A stretch of DNA of 47,250 bases from Craurococcus roseus (GCF_039523795.1 NZ_BAAAFZ010000022.1:1-47250); one strand, 5' to 3'; shown: positions 1 to 8,288, counted from the first letter of the stretch. Notes: generated from the sequence alone by a model not told the origin. A program made the numbers and translations.

Positions 1-78
1 CCGCCGCCGAAGCCGCCGGAAAAACGGATCAACCCCGATTCGCCCTTCGCCATCCTCGCCAACCTGAAGCTCCGCTGA
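1..78 (+). CDS. C-terminal end of a probable superfamily II helicase (partial)
   Basis: Only the last 25 codons are inside the window, ending in TGA at 76-78. The visible tail is Pro/Lys-rich and ends in NPDSPFAILANLKLR. An ending of the type PDSPFAxLAxLK is common in the large SUV3/DEAD-like helicases that precede a small S4-domain gene in many alphaproteobacteria. The assignment rests on that ending and on the neighbour (S4 gene starting 20 nt downstream), not on any helicase motif, because none is in view. Confidence 0.5.
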   Translation, partial: PPPKPPEKRINPDSPFAILANLKLR

Positions 79-97
79 CGGCGGGCCCCGGGCGGCG

Positions 98-403
98 TTG
101 GCGGCGGGCGAGGGCACGGAAGACCGGGACTGGCAGCGCCTCGACAAGTGGCTCTGGTGCGCGCGGGTGGCCAAGACCCGCGCCGCCTGCGCCCGTTTGG
201 TGGGGGCGGGCGGCGTCCGGCTCAACCGCCAAACCGCCGAGAAGCCGCACGCCCGCCTGCGGCCGGGCGACGTGCTGACCCTCGCCCTCGGTTCGCCGGA
301 GCGCGGCACGATCCGCGTTTGGCGGGTGGTGGCGCTGGCAGCGCGGCGCGGGCCCCCGGCCGAGGCGCGCGGGTTGTACGAGGACTTGTCGGAGCCGGCG
401 TGA
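98..403 (+). CDS. S4-domain RNA-binding protein (Hsp15-like)
   Basis: A 101-residue protein whose N-terminal half is an S4 RNA-binding domain: RLDKWLWCARVAKTR, then a basic loop and GGVRLNRQTAEKPHARLRPG, the usual S4 pattern. By family it binds structured RNA, and Hsp15 relatives bind free 50S subunits carrying nascent chains. The start is TTG at 98, 20 nt after the upstream stop. No good Shine-Dalgarno is seen, so a slightly different start is possible. The likely co-transcribed upstream gene is a helicase, which suggests a shared RNA-related role (inference). The length is typical for alphaproteobacterial members. Confidence 0.85.
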   Translation: MAAGEGTEDRDWQRLDKWLWCARVAKTRAACARLVGAGGVRLNRQTAEKPHARLRPGDVLTLALGSPERGTIRVWRVVALAARRGPPAEARGLYEDLSEPA

Positions 404-556
404 CCACGCCGCGGCACCGGAGCGTCCCGGAGCGCGCATGGCAAGGCGGTCACGTATGAAGCGCGCGGCGCTTGTCACCGCATGGGGCGCAGTCCATGTG
501 TCGCGGCGATTCGGTGCCGCCGCCGCGAGCGGCGGCGTTCGCGCTCGGAGGCGCTC

Positions 557-889
557 GTGACCTACGTCGTTCTCGAAAACTGTATCAAGTGCAAGTACAT
601 GGATTGCGTCGAGGTGTGTCCGGTGGACTGCTTCTACGTAGGCGAGAACATGCTGGTCATCCATCCAGACGAGTGCATCGACTGCGGCGTGTGCGAGCCC
701 GAATGCCCGGCGGAGGCCATCGTGCCCGACAGCGACGACCGCGCCGCCGCCTGGGCCGAAGCCAACCGCACCTACTCGACGCAGTGGCCGAACATCACCA
801 GGAAGGGCGAACCCCCCGTGGACGCCGACGAGTGGAAGGACAAACCCGACAAGGCCGAGCTGTTCAGCCCGGCGCCCGGCAAGCCCTAG
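557..889 (+). CDS. fdxA: 7Fe-type ferredoxin FdxA
   Basis: A 110-residue soluble electron carrier. The N-terminal half carries two cluster-binding Cys groups: CIKCKYMDCVEVCPVDC and, after a short spacer, CIDCGVCEPECP. The first has the irregular spacing typical of [3Fe-4S]/[4Fe-4S] ferredoxins of the FdxA family. The C-terminal part is the family's usual acidic and aromatic tail. I start it at GTG 557 because CGGAGG sits at 546-551 just upstream and the protein then begins TYVVLENC as in homologues. An in-frame ATG at 485 would add a basic stretch not found in the family. It stands alone between the S4 gene and the CarD gene. Confidence 0.93.
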   Translation: MTYVVLENCIKCKYMDCVEVCPVDCFYVGENMLVIHPDECIDCGVCEPECPAEAIVPDSDDRAAAWAEANRTYSTQWPNITRKGEPPVDADEWKDKPDKAELFSPAPGKP

Positions 890-921
890 TGGCCGCCTTT
901 TCGGGTCCGATCCTAGGAGTG

Positions 922-950
922 GTGACACCAACGATTGGAAATGCTATCCT
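922..950 (+). promoter_or_regulatory. Probable sigma-70-type promoter for the carD-like gene
   Basis: A -35 element GTGACA (922-927, five of six matches to TTGACA) is followed after exactly 17 bp by TATCCT (945-950, four of six matches to TATAAT). The predicted transcript would start near 957 and carry a leader of about 130 nt before the preferred start codon at 1087. It lies in the fdxA-carD intergenic stretch, which has no other feature. Prediction only. Confidence 0.5.
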
Positions 951-1086
951 TTCAGGATGATGGCCAGGCCGAATCCGGGCTGGGCCGTCCATGGCATCGC
1001 CGGTTCCAGATCTTCGGGCGATGCCCGAAGAGGTGGACGGCGTCCCGCGCTCCCGGTGGCCTGCGCTGGAGGGAGAGATCGCTCGT

Positions 1087-2415
1087 ATGAAGGCATCCAC
1101 CCCTGCCAAGGGATCGGGAAAGCGCCCTCTTGTTGGCAAAGCCGTGAGCAAGCCATCGCGCCGCCCGGCGCCCAAGACGAAAAAGGCCGCGGCGGCCAAG
1201 CAAGCCACCGCCACCCGCCGGGTCGCGGCGTCCCGATCGAAGCCCAAGGCGTCGGCCAAGCCGCCGGTCAAGCGCCCGACCCGGCCGGCGCCGACCACCC
1301 GCGCCAGCGCCACGCCCGCCGGAAAGGCGACGGCGGCGCGCCGGAGGCCCACCGCCAGGGCGCAGCCCAAGCCCGCTCCTTCGGCCAAGCGGCCCGCCCC
1401 GAAGGCGGCGACCGCCACCCGCAAGCCGGCGCCCAGGAAGGCCCACGCCCCGTCCGCCAAGCGGCCGGCGCCCGGCAAGGCGCCGCTGTCCCAGGCCAAG
1501 CGCGACGCGGCGCGCTCGCCCAAGGTCGCAAAACCGCCCGCGGCCAAGGTCGCCGCCAAGACGTCGAAGGTCGGGTCCGTCCCGCCGAGGTCCGCTGCCG
1601 GCCTGCCGCCCAAGCCGCCGGCCGCCGCCCCGCCGGCGCCAAAGCCGCCCGCCGCCGCCGCCACCAAGCCCAAGCCGCCGCGGAGCGAGGCCGGCAGTTC
1701 GGCCGAGGCGCCCATCCGGGCCGCGGCTCCGCTGGTGAGCACCGCCGAAGGCCCTGCGCCCCCTCCGGGCGCCGCGTCCGGCGTGGCCGAAACGCGGGCG
1801 CCCGCTCCTGTCAAACTCGCCGGGCCTTCTATCGGACCTATGGGACTGGCCCGCGCCGCTCCGAATACCCACTTTGTAGCACGGCGCACCCCGCCGCCCG
1901 CCCAACCACCCAAACCGCCTGCGAAGCCAGTGGAATTTAAGTCCGGCGATCATGTCGTTTACCCGACCCATGGGGTCGGAACCGTGCAAGGCATCGAGAC
2001 GATGTCGGCTGCCGGATACGCGTTGCAGGTCATTGTCGTCACCTTCGACGAGAACCGCATGACCTTGCGCGTGCCCGTCGGCAAGGCCGCGTCGTCGGGC
2101 TTGCGCAAGCTCGCGTCCAGTGAGTCGATGACGGAGGCGCTCGACACCTTGCGCGGCCGCGCGCGCGTGAAGCGGACCATGTGGTCGCGCCGCGCCCAGG
2201 AGTACGAGGCGAAGATCAACTCGGGGGATCCCGTGCAGATTGCCGAGGTGGTGCGCGACCTGCACCGCAACGCCGGCCAGCCGGACCAGTCCTTTTCCGA
2301 GCGGCAGATCTACGAGCAGGCGCTGGACCGCCTCGCGGCCGAACTCGCCGCGATCGACCGTTCGGACAAGCCGGCGGCGACGGAGAAGCTGCTGAACCAC
2401 CTCAACGCGGCCTGA
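1087..2415 (+). CDS. CarD/CdnL-family transcription factor with a long basic N-terminal tail
   Basis: A 442-residue protein in two parts. From about residue 281 to the end is a CarD_CdnL_TRCF module: FKSGDHVVYPTHGVGTV, then LRVPVGKAASSGLRKL, then the helical DNA-contacting part with RVKRTMWSRRAQEYEAKI. CdnL proteins bind the RNA polymerase beta subunit and stabilise open promoter complexes. The first ~280 residues are low complexity: a Lys/Ala/Arg/Pro-rich tail with repeats such as SAKRPAPKA and SAKRPAPGKA, resembling histone H1 tails, then an Ala/Pro linker. Typical CdnL proteins are about 160-170 residues, so this one is more than twice the normal size. ATG 1087 is preferred because GGAGGGAGA lies at 1068-1076; in-frame ATGs at 991 and 1021 lack a good ribosome site. 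Confidence 0.88.
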   Translation: MKASTPAKGSGKRPLVGKAVSKPSRRPAPKTKKAAAAKQATATRRVAASRSKPKASAKPPVKRPTRPAPTTRASATPAGKATAARRRPTARAQPKPAPSAKRPAPKAATATRKPAPRKAHAPSAKRPAPGKAPLSQAKRDAARSPKVAKPPAAKVAAKTSKVGSVPPRSAAGLPPKPPAAAPPAPKPPAAAATKPKPPRSEAGSSAEAPIRAAAPLVSTAEGPAPPPGAASGVAETRAPAPVKLAGPSIGPMGLARAAPNTHFVARRTPPPAQPPKPPAKPVEFKSGDHVVYPTHGVGTVQGIETMSAAGYALQVIVVTFDENRMTLRVPVGKAASSGLRKLASSESMTEALDTLRGRARVKRTMWSRRAQEYEAKINSGDPVQIAEVVRDLHRNAGQPDQSFSERQIYEQALDRLAAELAAIDRSDKPAATEKLLNHLNAA

Positions 2416-2447
2416 CGAGGCGCGCCTATAGGCGGCGTCACGCCTCG
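2416..2447. terminator. Inverted repeat between convergent carD-like and nth genes
   Basis: CGAGGCG at 2416-2422 pairs with CGCCTCG at 2441-2447 (7 bp, 18-nt loop). The loop holds the palindrome GCCTATAGGC at 2424-2433. It begins right after the carD stop and overlaps the last codons of nth, so it could act as a bidirectional terminator. There is no T-run on either strand, so this is a candidate only. Confidence 0.35.
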
Positions 2448-3184
2448 CGCGGGGCCGTGACGCCGACTTGCCGGCACTGCCGCACCAGCGGGCAGGAGCC
2501 GCAGCGCGGACACTCCCCGGTGCAGACGAACTTGCCGAAGGGCACCAGCCGCTCGTTGATCTCGATCCAGTAGCGCTCCGGCAACACCCGCGCGAGCGCC
2601 TGCATCGTCCGCTCCGGCGTCGCCGCCGCCGCGTAGCCCCAGCGGTTCACGATGCGGTGGACGTGGATGTCCACCGAAATGGCCGGCTTGCCGAAGCCCA
2701 CGCCCAAGGTCAGCGCCGCGATCTTCGGCCCTACGCCCCGCAGCGTCATCAGCTCCTCGGCGGTGTCCGGCACCCGGCCGCCTGCCGCGGCGATGGAGGC
2801 CGACAACGTCCTGATGTCCCGCGCCTTCGGCTCAGGGAAGGTGGCGCCGTGGAGCAGGCGGACGATCTCCTCATCCGGCAGCGCCGCCATCGCCTCCGGC
2901 GTCCGCGCCGCCGCGAACAGGCGCAGGCACACGGGGATGGTGGTCTCGTCGCGCGTGCGCGCCGAAATCAGCGCCGAGACGAGTTGCTCGAAAGGCGAGC
3001 CGTAGCCGCGGTCCCGCAGGTCGAACATCGCCGCCTTCGGGAGGTGCGCGACCGCTCGCCGCAGCAGGCGGAACACCTCGTCGATGTCGAAGGGGTCCTT
3101 GCCGGGCGGCGGGACCTCGAACGCGGCGGGCGCCGCGGCGGGCTTCGCCGCGCGTCCCGTCGCCGTTGTCCTCGCCTCCGCCAC
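2438..3184 (-). CDS. nth: Endonuclease III (DNA glycosylase/AP lyase)
   Basis: A 248-residue base-excision repair enzyme that removes oxidised pyrimidines and nicks abasic sites. The core carries the helix-hairpin-helix LRGVGPKIAAL with the catalytic Lys, then VDIHVHRIVNRWG with the catalytic Asp. The C-terminus has the [4Fe-4S] pattern C-X6-C-X2-C-X5-C (CTGECPRCGSCPLVRQC; the second Cys in that string is extra). GTG 3184 is chosen as start because GGGAG precedes it and the protein then opens with a modest Ala/Thr-rich leader; the reading frame stays open far upstream into the dehydrogenase gene, but that is antisense-like shadow. It follows the dehydrogenase gene by 11 nt and is probably co-transcribed with it. 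Confidence 0.92.
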   Translation of the reverse strand: MAEARTTATGRAAKPAAAPAAFEVPPPGKDPFDIDEVFRLLRRAVAHLPKAAMFDLRDRGYGSPFEQLVSALISARTRDETTIPVCLRLFAAARTPEAMAALPDEEIVRLLHGATFPEPKARDIRTLSASIAAAGGRVPDTAEELMTLRGVGPKIAALTLGVGFGKPAISVDIHVHRIVNRWGYAAAATPERTMQALARVLPERYWIEINERLVPFGKFVCTGECPRCGSCPLVRQCRQVGVTAPREA

Positions 3185-3195
3185 GGCCCAGCTCC

Positions 3196-4410
3196 CTACC
3201 GCCCCGGCTTCAGCTCGACCTTGATCCAGCCCGGCCGCCGCAGGTCGAACTGCTTGTACGCTTCGATCACGTCCGACATCGGCTCGACGTGCGAGAGCAC
3301 CTGCGTCGGGTCCACCGTCCCGCCATCCACCATGTCCAGCAACTTCGGGATGTATGTCCGGTGGTTGCAGTTGCCCATGTTGATGGTCAGGTTCTTGTTC
3401 ATCGCCGCGCCGATCGGGAAGAAGCGGTCGGTCTGCGGATAGACGCCGATGATGCCGAGCGTCCCCGCCTTGGCGAGCGTCTCCACCGCCCAGGTCAGCG
3501 CCTGCGAAGGCGCGTCGCCCGGCTTCCACTGGTCGCCTTGCGGCTTGGCCTCCGGCGCGATCGCCTTCACCTCCCGCTGGAACTGCTCGGCCATCCGCTT
3601 GGCCTGTTCCGCCGCCGGGCCTTCCTTCGGCATCTCGCTGTCCACGCCCACGGCGTCGATCGCGCGGTCCGGGCCGATGCCGCGGGTCAATTCCTTGATG
3701 GCCTCGACCGGGTTTTCCTTGTTGAAGTCGACGGTCTCGGCGCCGAGCAGCCGCGCCCGCTCCAGCCGGTCCTCGTGCCCGTCCACGGCGATCACCCGGT
3801 GCGCGCCCTTCTGGAAGGCCGAGAGCACGGAGAACAACCCGACCGGGCCGCACCCCCACACCGCCACCACGTCGCCGTCGCCCACTTCCGCGCACTCCGC
3901 GCCGAACCAGGCGGTCGGGTAGATGTCGGAGAGCAGGATCGCTTGGTCGTCCGTCACGTCCTGCGGCAGCCGCACCAGGTTGTGGAAGGCGTAGGGGATG
4001 CGGGCGAACTCCGCCTGCAAGCCGTCGAACGGGCCGGTGGGCGCCGGGCCGCCGTAGAACGCCGTGCCCGCCGTCGGGCCGTTGGGGTTGGCGTCGTCGC
4101 ACTGCGCCGTGTAGCCGCCGCGGCAGTAGGAGCAGTTCCCGCAGGCGATGGTGGACGGGATCACCACCCGATCGCCGCGCCGCAGGTTCCGCACGCCTTT
4201 GCCGACCTCTTCCACGACGCCGACGCCCTCGTGGCCGAGGATCGTGCCCTGCTTCATGCCAGGCATGGTGCCGCGCACGAAGTGCAGGTCCGTGCCGCAA
4301 ATGGCCGAGGAGGTGAGGCGCACGATGGCGTCGCCAGGGTCGTTGATGGACGGGTCAGCGACGGTGTCGAAGCGTATGTCGCCGATGCCGTGGAATACGA
4401 CAGCCTTCAT
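3196..4410 (-). CDS. Zinc-dependent alcohol dehydrogenase, glutathione-independent formaldehyde dehydrogenase type
   Basis: A 404-residue medium-chain dehydrogenase. Catalytic zinc ligands are visible in SAICGTDLHF and GHEGVGVVEEVG. The structural-zinc lobe has CGNCSYCRGGYTAQC, and the Rossmann fold has VWGCGPVGLFS followed by VIAVDGHEDRLERA. The long insertion near residues 240-310 (DAVGVDSEMPKEGP onward) and the overall length match the class related to Pseudomonas formaldehyde dehydrogenase (FDH_like), which oxidises aldehydes or alcohols with tightly bound NAD. The exact substrate cannot be read from sequence. The start ATG 4410 has GGAG at proper spacing. nth follows closely, probably as a passenger gene. 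Confidence 0.88.
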   Translation of the reverse strand: MKAVVFHGIGDIRFDTVADPSINDPGDAIVRLTSSAICGTDLHFVRGTMPGMKQGTILGHEGVGVVEEVGKGVRNLRRGDRVVIPSTIACGNCSYCRGGYTAQCDDANPNGPTAGTAFYGGPAPTGPFDGLQAEFARIPYAFHNLVRLPQDVTDDQAILLSDIYPTAWFGAECAEVGDGDVVAVWGCGPVGLFSVLSAFQKGAHRVIAVDGHEDRLERARLLGAETVDFNKENPVEAIKELTRGIGPDRAIDAVGVDSEMPKEGPAAEQAKRMAEQFQREVKAIAPEAKPQGDQWKPGDAPSQALTWAVETLAKAGTLGIIGVYPQTDRFFPIGAAMNKNLTINMGNCNHRTYIPKLLDMVDGGTVDPTQVLSHVEPMSDVIEAYKQFDLRRPGWIKVELKPGR

Positions 4411-4626
4411 GAACAGGACTCCGGAACAGCCAGGGCGCCGCGCCGTGCGCGGGCGCGACCAGCCCGGCCAACGGCTTGCACCGGATGCGGTTGCCTCGCC
4501 GCGCCGATGCTTCCGGCCCCGTGGCCGCAACGGTCCGTCTTCCCCGAGCGCGCCGTAGCAACCGGCGGATGGCGCCGCAGCCGCGCCGCAGCGACCCTTC
4601 CGGCCTCCCGAGAGGAGCCGTCCGCC

Positions 4627-5100
4627 ATGCCCCGTTTCCGCTGCCTGCCCGTCCCGACCGAGACCGCGGCGCGCTTCCGCCGCAGCGGCCGCGACGACCG
4701 CGGCAACGCCCTGCACCGCCGCGTGGCGGACGGGCGCGGCTTCCCGTGCCGGCACTGCCTCCGCCTCGGCGAACCGGGCGAGGCCATGCTGTTCGGCAGC
4801 TACGACCTGCCGCGCCCGCGTGGCGTCTATTGGACGCCGAGCCCGATTTTCCTACACGAGCGCGGCTGCGCGCGCTTCGAAGCCGAGGACGAGATCGCGC
4901 CCATCGTGCTCGCTAACGGCATCGTCTCCGTGCGCTCCTACGACGCGGAGGAGATGTGCCTCTACGACCTCGGCCAAGTTTGCGAAGGCACGGAGGTGGC
5001 CGCGCCGCTGATGCGGGCGCTCGAAGACCCGCGCACGCGCTTCGTCAACATCCACACCGCGCGGCCCGGCTGCTTGCTGACGGCGGTGGAGCGGCTGTAG
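4627..5100 (+). CDS. DUF1203 domain-containing protein
   Basis: A 157-residue soluble protein of unknown function. It shows the DUF1203 pattern: PCRHCLRLGEPGEAMLFGSY (a Cys pair, then a turn), PIFLHERGC, then a C-terminal VNIHTARPGCLL with the His and Cys typical of the family. The Cys/His residues suggest metal binding or redox behaviour, but no activity is established that I know of. The start ATG 4627 has a strong GAGAGGAG site at 4610-4617. It stands alone, divergent from the dehydrogenase and convergent with the next minus-strand gene. Confidence 0.8.
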   Translation: MPRFRCLPVPTETAARFRRSGRDDRGNALHRRVADGRGFPCRHCLRLGEPGEAMLFGSYDLPRPRGVYWTPSPIFLHERGCARFEAEDEIAPIVLANGIVSVRSYDAEEMCLYDLGQVCEGTEVAAPLMRALEDPRTRFVNIHTARPGCLLTAVERL

Positions 5101-5113
5101 CGGGAGGCTCGCC

Positions 5114-5152
5114 ATCGCGCCCCCGCGACGCGAACCCCCGCTCGGGCGCGAT
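5114..5152. terminator. Inverted repeat between two convergent genes
   Basis: ATCGCGCCC at 5114-5122 is perfectly complementary to GGGCGCGAT at 5144-5152 (9 bp, 21-nt loop). It fills the 54-nt space between the DUF1203 stop (5100) and the stop of the minus-strand gene (5155), the expected place for a bidirectional terminator. There is no T-run, so factor-independent termination is uncertain. Confidence 0.4.
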
Positions 5153-5154
5153 CT

Positions 5155-5604
5155 CTAACCGGCGGGCATCTCCGGCAGCAGGCCGGGCAGCAACTCGTCC
5201 GGGCGCCGCGCCCCGGCGCCCTTGCGCTTCGCCGGCGGCGCCGGTTTGCCCTCTGCCGCGGCGCGCAGCCGGATCAGCTCGTCCACGAGCCGGTCGATCG
5301 TCTGCCACAGCGGCTCGTCGCCCTTGCGCTCGCCCATGACGAAGCGGTGCGCGGCGAGGGTGACGTTGAGCGTGCCGCGCGTGGTCTCGGGGCGCGGGCT
5401 GCGCATCTGCACCAGCGCCTTTTCCACCTCCTCGACCGGCACGCCGAATTTCGCCGCGATCGCCGCCGGCTCCTCGCCCTTGCGGCGGAGCGAGCGGGCC
5501 CTGCTCGCCTCCGCCGGGGAAAGGGCGATGGAGGGCCGCAACGCCTGCGTGCGGCGCGACATCTCGCCGGACCCGCTGCCCGGCGGCTTGCCCTTGAACG
5601 CCAT
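5155..5604 (-). CDS. Hypothetical protein with a helix-turn-helix-like segment
   Basis: A 149-residue basic protein that I do not recognise. Residues about 28-60 (LSPAEASRARSLRRKGEEPA, then AIAAKFGVPVEEVEKAL) look like a resolvase- or sigma-type helix-turn-helix. It is followed by a conserved-looking stretch TLNVTLAAHRFVMGERKGDE and an amphipathic helix, then a Lys/Pro-rich tail. DNA binding is an inference from the helix pattern only. The start ATG 5604 has GAGGAGG just upstream. It lies 20 nt after the corC-like gene on the same strand and may be the last member of the miaB-phoH-ybeY-corC transcription unit. Confidence 0.65.
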   Translation of the reverse strand: MAFKGKPPGSGSGEMSRRTQALRPSIALSPAEASRARSLRRKGEEPAAIAAKFGVPVEEVEKALVQMRSPRPETTRGTLNVTLAAHRFVMGERKGDEPLWQTIDRLVDELIRLRAAAEGKPAPPAKRKGAGARRPDELLPGLLPEMPAG

Positions 5605-5624
5605 GCCAGCCTCCTCGCCCGCGC

Positions 5625-6617
5625 CTACTCCGCCGCCTGCTTCTGGCCGTCTTGGCCCTGTCCGCCCCCTTGAGTCGGCGCCACGCCCGGCCGCCGCACC
5701 CGCAGCCGGCGGATGCGCCGCGGGTCGGCGTCGAGCACCCGGAATTCCAGGCCCGAGGGGTGCGACACCAACTCGCCCCGCGCCGGCACCCGGCCGGCCA
5801 GGGTGAACACCAGCCCGCCCACCGTGTCTATGTCGGCCGCGCGCTCTTCGCCCGTCAGCACCGCGGCGCCGAACCGGTCCTCGAACGCCGTGATGGGCGT
5901 GCGCGCGTCCACGTCGTAGGTGCCGTCCGGGCGCTCCACCATCTGCGGCGGGCCCGGCTCGTCGTGCTCGTCGGCGATGTCGCCGGTGATGGTCTCCACC
6001 AGGTCCTCGATGGTGACGAGGCCGTCGATCCCGCCGTACTCGTCCACCACCAGCGCCATGTGGATGCGCGCCTGGCGCATCTGGAGCAGCAGGTCCAGCA
6101 CCGGGACGGAGGGCACCACCAGCAGCGGCGTGCGCAGGATCGCCTTCATGTCGAAGGCGCCTTCCCGCCCCACCGCGGCGAAGACGTCCTTGATGTGGAC
6201 CATGCCCACGATGCCGTCGAGTTCGCGGCGGTACACGGGGTAGCGGCTGTGCCCATCGCGCTGGATCAGCCTGATGGCCTGTTCCAGCGTGAAGTCCTCG
6301 GGCATGGCCATGATGTCGGCGCGCGGCACCATCACGTCGCTCGCGGTCTTGCCGCGGAGCTTCAGCACGTTGCCCAGCAGGGCGCGCTCGTGCGGGTCGA
6401 GGCCGTTGGCCGGGGCGAGCGCGCCGCCGCTGCCGCCCTCGCGCCTCGGCTCGTCCCGCCCCTCGATCAGCTCTTCCATGCGGTCGCGGACGCTTTCCGC
6501 TTCCCGCCGCCTGAGCAGGGATTGCAGCCGCCACAGCAAGCCGTTCCGCGCCGCCGCCGAGGCGCCGTTGCCGTTGCCGTTGCGGGCGGGGGCGCCGCCG
6601 TGTTGGGGCGCGCTCAT
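5625..6617 (-). CDS. CorC/HlyC-family CBS-domain protein
   Basis: A 330-residue protein of the CorC/TlyC group. A variable, Asn/Gly-rich N-terminus is followed by paired CBS domains (around VMVPRADIMAMPEDFTLEQA to GIVGMVHIKDVFAAVG, then the second repeat ending in VVDEYGGIDGLVTIEDLVE). A C-terminal CorC_HlyC domain begins near TYDVDARTPI. E. coli CorC is linked to Co2+/Mg2+ efflux; old hemolysin names for this family are historical. There are no transmembrane segments, so it is the soluble type. Its start overlaps the ybeY stop by 4 nt (ATGA), indicating translational coupling, and its place after ybeY is widely conserved. Confidence 0.88.
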   Translation of the reverse strand: MSAPQHGGAPARNGNGNGASAAARNGLLWRLQSLLRRREAESVRDRMEELIEGRDEPRREGGSGGALAPANGLDPHERALLGNVLKLRGKTASDVMVPRADIMAMPEDFTLEQAIRLIQRDGHSRYPVYRRELDGIVGMVHIKDVFAAVGREGAFDMKAILRTPLLVVPSVPVLDLLLQMRQARIHMALVVDEYGGIDGLVTIEDLVETITGDIADEHDEPGPPQMVERPDGTYDVDARTPITAFEDRFGAAVLTGEERAADIDTVGGLVFTLAGRVPARGELVSHPSGLEFRVLDADPRRIRRLRVRRPGVAPTQGGGQGQDGQKQAAE

Positions 6618-7165
6618 GCCGCGGCCCCGAGCGGCGGCTTCCAGGGGTTGGGCAAGCGCAGGTGGCGCATGGCGCGCGCTTCCGCCCGCTCCATCCGCCG
6701 CGCTTCGCCCGCCGAAAGGTGGTCGTGGCCGAGCAGGTGCAAGGCGCCATGCGCCACGAGGTGCGCGAAGTGCGCCGCCGGCCGCTTGCCCGCGGCCTCC
6801 GCCTCGCGCCGGACCGTGCCAAGAGCTAGGGCGATGTCGCCGAGGTGCCCGGGGGGGCGCCCGGGGGCGCCGCTGCCGCCCGGGAAGCTCAGCACGTTGG
6901 TCGGCTTGTCCTTGCCGCGGTGCTCGCCATTGAGGCGGCGCAACTCGCGGTCGTCGGCGAGGAGCACTGTGAGGGTGCCGCTGGCGCCCGTGCCCCGCAA
7001 CGCGGCGCGGACCGCCCGGCGGGCCAACGCTTCGGCCCGCGGCAGCAACCGGCGCCAGCCGGCGTCCTGGAGGACCACGTCGACCTCCAGGCCATTCCCT
7101 CGCCCGGCGGCCGGGGCGGGCAACCGGCCCGCGCCGCCGCCGGTGGGACTACTTCCCGGCTCCAT
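6614..7165 (-). CDS. ybeY: Endoribonuclease YbeY (16S rRNA 3'-end maturation)
   Basis: A 183-residue metal-dependent RNase acting in 16S rRNA processing and 70S quality control. The zinc-binding signature HGALHLLGHDH is intact, preceded by the conserved NEHRGKDKPTNVLSFP segment. The N-terminal ~25 residues are Gly/Pro-rich and may be overpredicted, so the true start could be later. The gene overlaps phoH by 17 nt and corC by 4 nt, as expected for a tightly coupled operon. The functional assignment is solid. Confidence 0.93.
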   Translation of the reverse strand: MEPGSSPTGGGAGRLPAPAAGRGNGLEVDVVLQDAGWRRLLPRAEALARRAVRAALRGTGASGTLTVLLADDRELRRLNGEHRGKDKPTNVLSFPGGSGAPGRPPGHLGDIALALGTVRREAEAAGKRPAAHFAHLVAHGALHLLGHDHLSAGEARRMERAEARAMRHLRLPNPWKPPLGAAA

Positions 7166-8288
7166 CCTTGTCCTTCTTACCCCTTCGCTCGCTCTGGCCG
7201 CCGGCGCGACCGGCCTCCTCGGCCCGGTCCCGGGCGACCTGCGCGCGGGCCTCGTCCGCGCGTCCGTAGGCGGCGACGATCTTCGCCACCAACGGGTGGC
7301 GCACCACGTCCCGCTCGTCGAAACCGGCCACGCCGATCCCTGGCACGCCGCCCAGCACGTCCAGCGCCTCGGCCAGCCCGCTGCGCTGCCCGGCGGGCAG
7401 GTCCACTTGGGTCGGGTCGCCCGTGACCACCATGCGCGTGCCCTCGCCCATGCGGGTGAGGAACATCTTCATCTGCGCCGCGGTGGTGTTCTGCGCTTCG
7501 TCCAGGATGGCGAAGCAGTGCGCGAGCGTGCGGCCCCGCATGAAGGCCAGCGGCGCGATCTCGATCTCGCCCGAGGCGATGCGGCGGGCGACTTGTTCGG
7601 CGGGGAGCATGTCGTGCAATGCATCATAAAGCGGTCGTAAGTAAGGGTCCACTTTCTCCTTCATGTCGCCGGGCAGAAAACCCAGCCGTTCGCCCGCCTC
7701 CACCGCCGGGCGGCTGAGGACGATGCGGTCCACCCGCCCGGCCTGGAGCAGCGCCACGCCCTGCGCCACCGCGAGGTAGGTCTTGCCGGTGCCGGCCGGG
7801 CCGACGCCGAAGACCATCTCGTGGCGGGACAGCATCTCCATGTAGGCGGCCTGGGCCGGGGTGCGGGGCGCGATGGCGCCCTTGCGGGTGCGGATCTCCG
7901 GCTTGTCCTGGAGCGGCAGGCGCGGGTCGCCCTCGGCCTCCCCCTCCGCCATGCGGAGCGCCGCCTCCACCTCCGCGGTGCCGACGGACTGGCCGCGCTC
8001 CAGCCGGCGCCACAGGTCGCGCAGCACCGCTTCCGCCGTCTCGGTCCGCCCGGCGGCCCCGGCGATGGTGACGCGGTTGCCCCGCGAGCCGAGCCGTATC
8101 CCCAATCGCTGCTCGATCCGCGCCAAGTGTCGGTCGTGTTCGCCGTAAAGCAGCGGAAGTAGCCCGTTGTCGTCGAACTGTAAGGTCACGGACCGCTGTT
8201 CGGGGGAGGGGGCTAGCGCGGCGCGGTGCATGGCGGCGCGGGGGTGGCCCTGGGGCTCAGGCTGCCGGAAGGCGATGGCGTGGTTCAA
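7149..8288 (-). CDS. PhoH-family ATPase (PhoL/YbeZ type)
   Basis: A 379-residue P-loop protein. The N-terminal ~110 residues form the KH-like region found in the YbeZ subgroup (LGIRLGSRGNRVTIAG). The ATPase core has Walker A GPAGTGKT and Walker B FAILDEAQN, with the helicase-like VVTGDPTQVDLP motif. The tail is charged and Lys-rich. YbeZ-type PhoH proteins work with YbeY in RNA metabolism, which fits its position directly upstream of ybeY. Its start overlaps the miaB stop by 4 nt (ATGA). Confidence 0.92.
   Translation of the reverse strand: MNHAIAFRQPEPQGHPRAAMHRAALAPSPEQRSVTLQFDDNGLLPLLYGEHDRHLARIEQRLGIRLGSRGNRVTIAGAAGRTETAEAVLRDLWRRLERGQSVGTAEVEAALRMAEGEAEGDPRLPLQDKPEIRTRKGAIAPRTPAQAAYMEMLSRHEMVFGVGPAGTGKTYLAVAQGVALLQAGRVDRIVLSRPAVEAGERLGFLPGDMKEKVDPYLRPLYDALHDMLPAEQVARRIASGEIEIAPLAFMRGRTLAHCFAILDEAQNTTAAQMKMFLTRMGEGTRMVVTGDPTQVDLPAGQRSGLAEALDVLGGVPGIGVAGFDERDVVRHPLVAKIVAAYGRADEARAQVARDRAEEAGRAGGQSERRGKKDKDGAGK

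Noticed and set aside
1268..1642. Minus-strand frames inside the carD-like tail
   Set aside because: Low-complexity Ala/Arg-rich translations caused by the repetitive Lys/Ala/Pro codons of the real gene.
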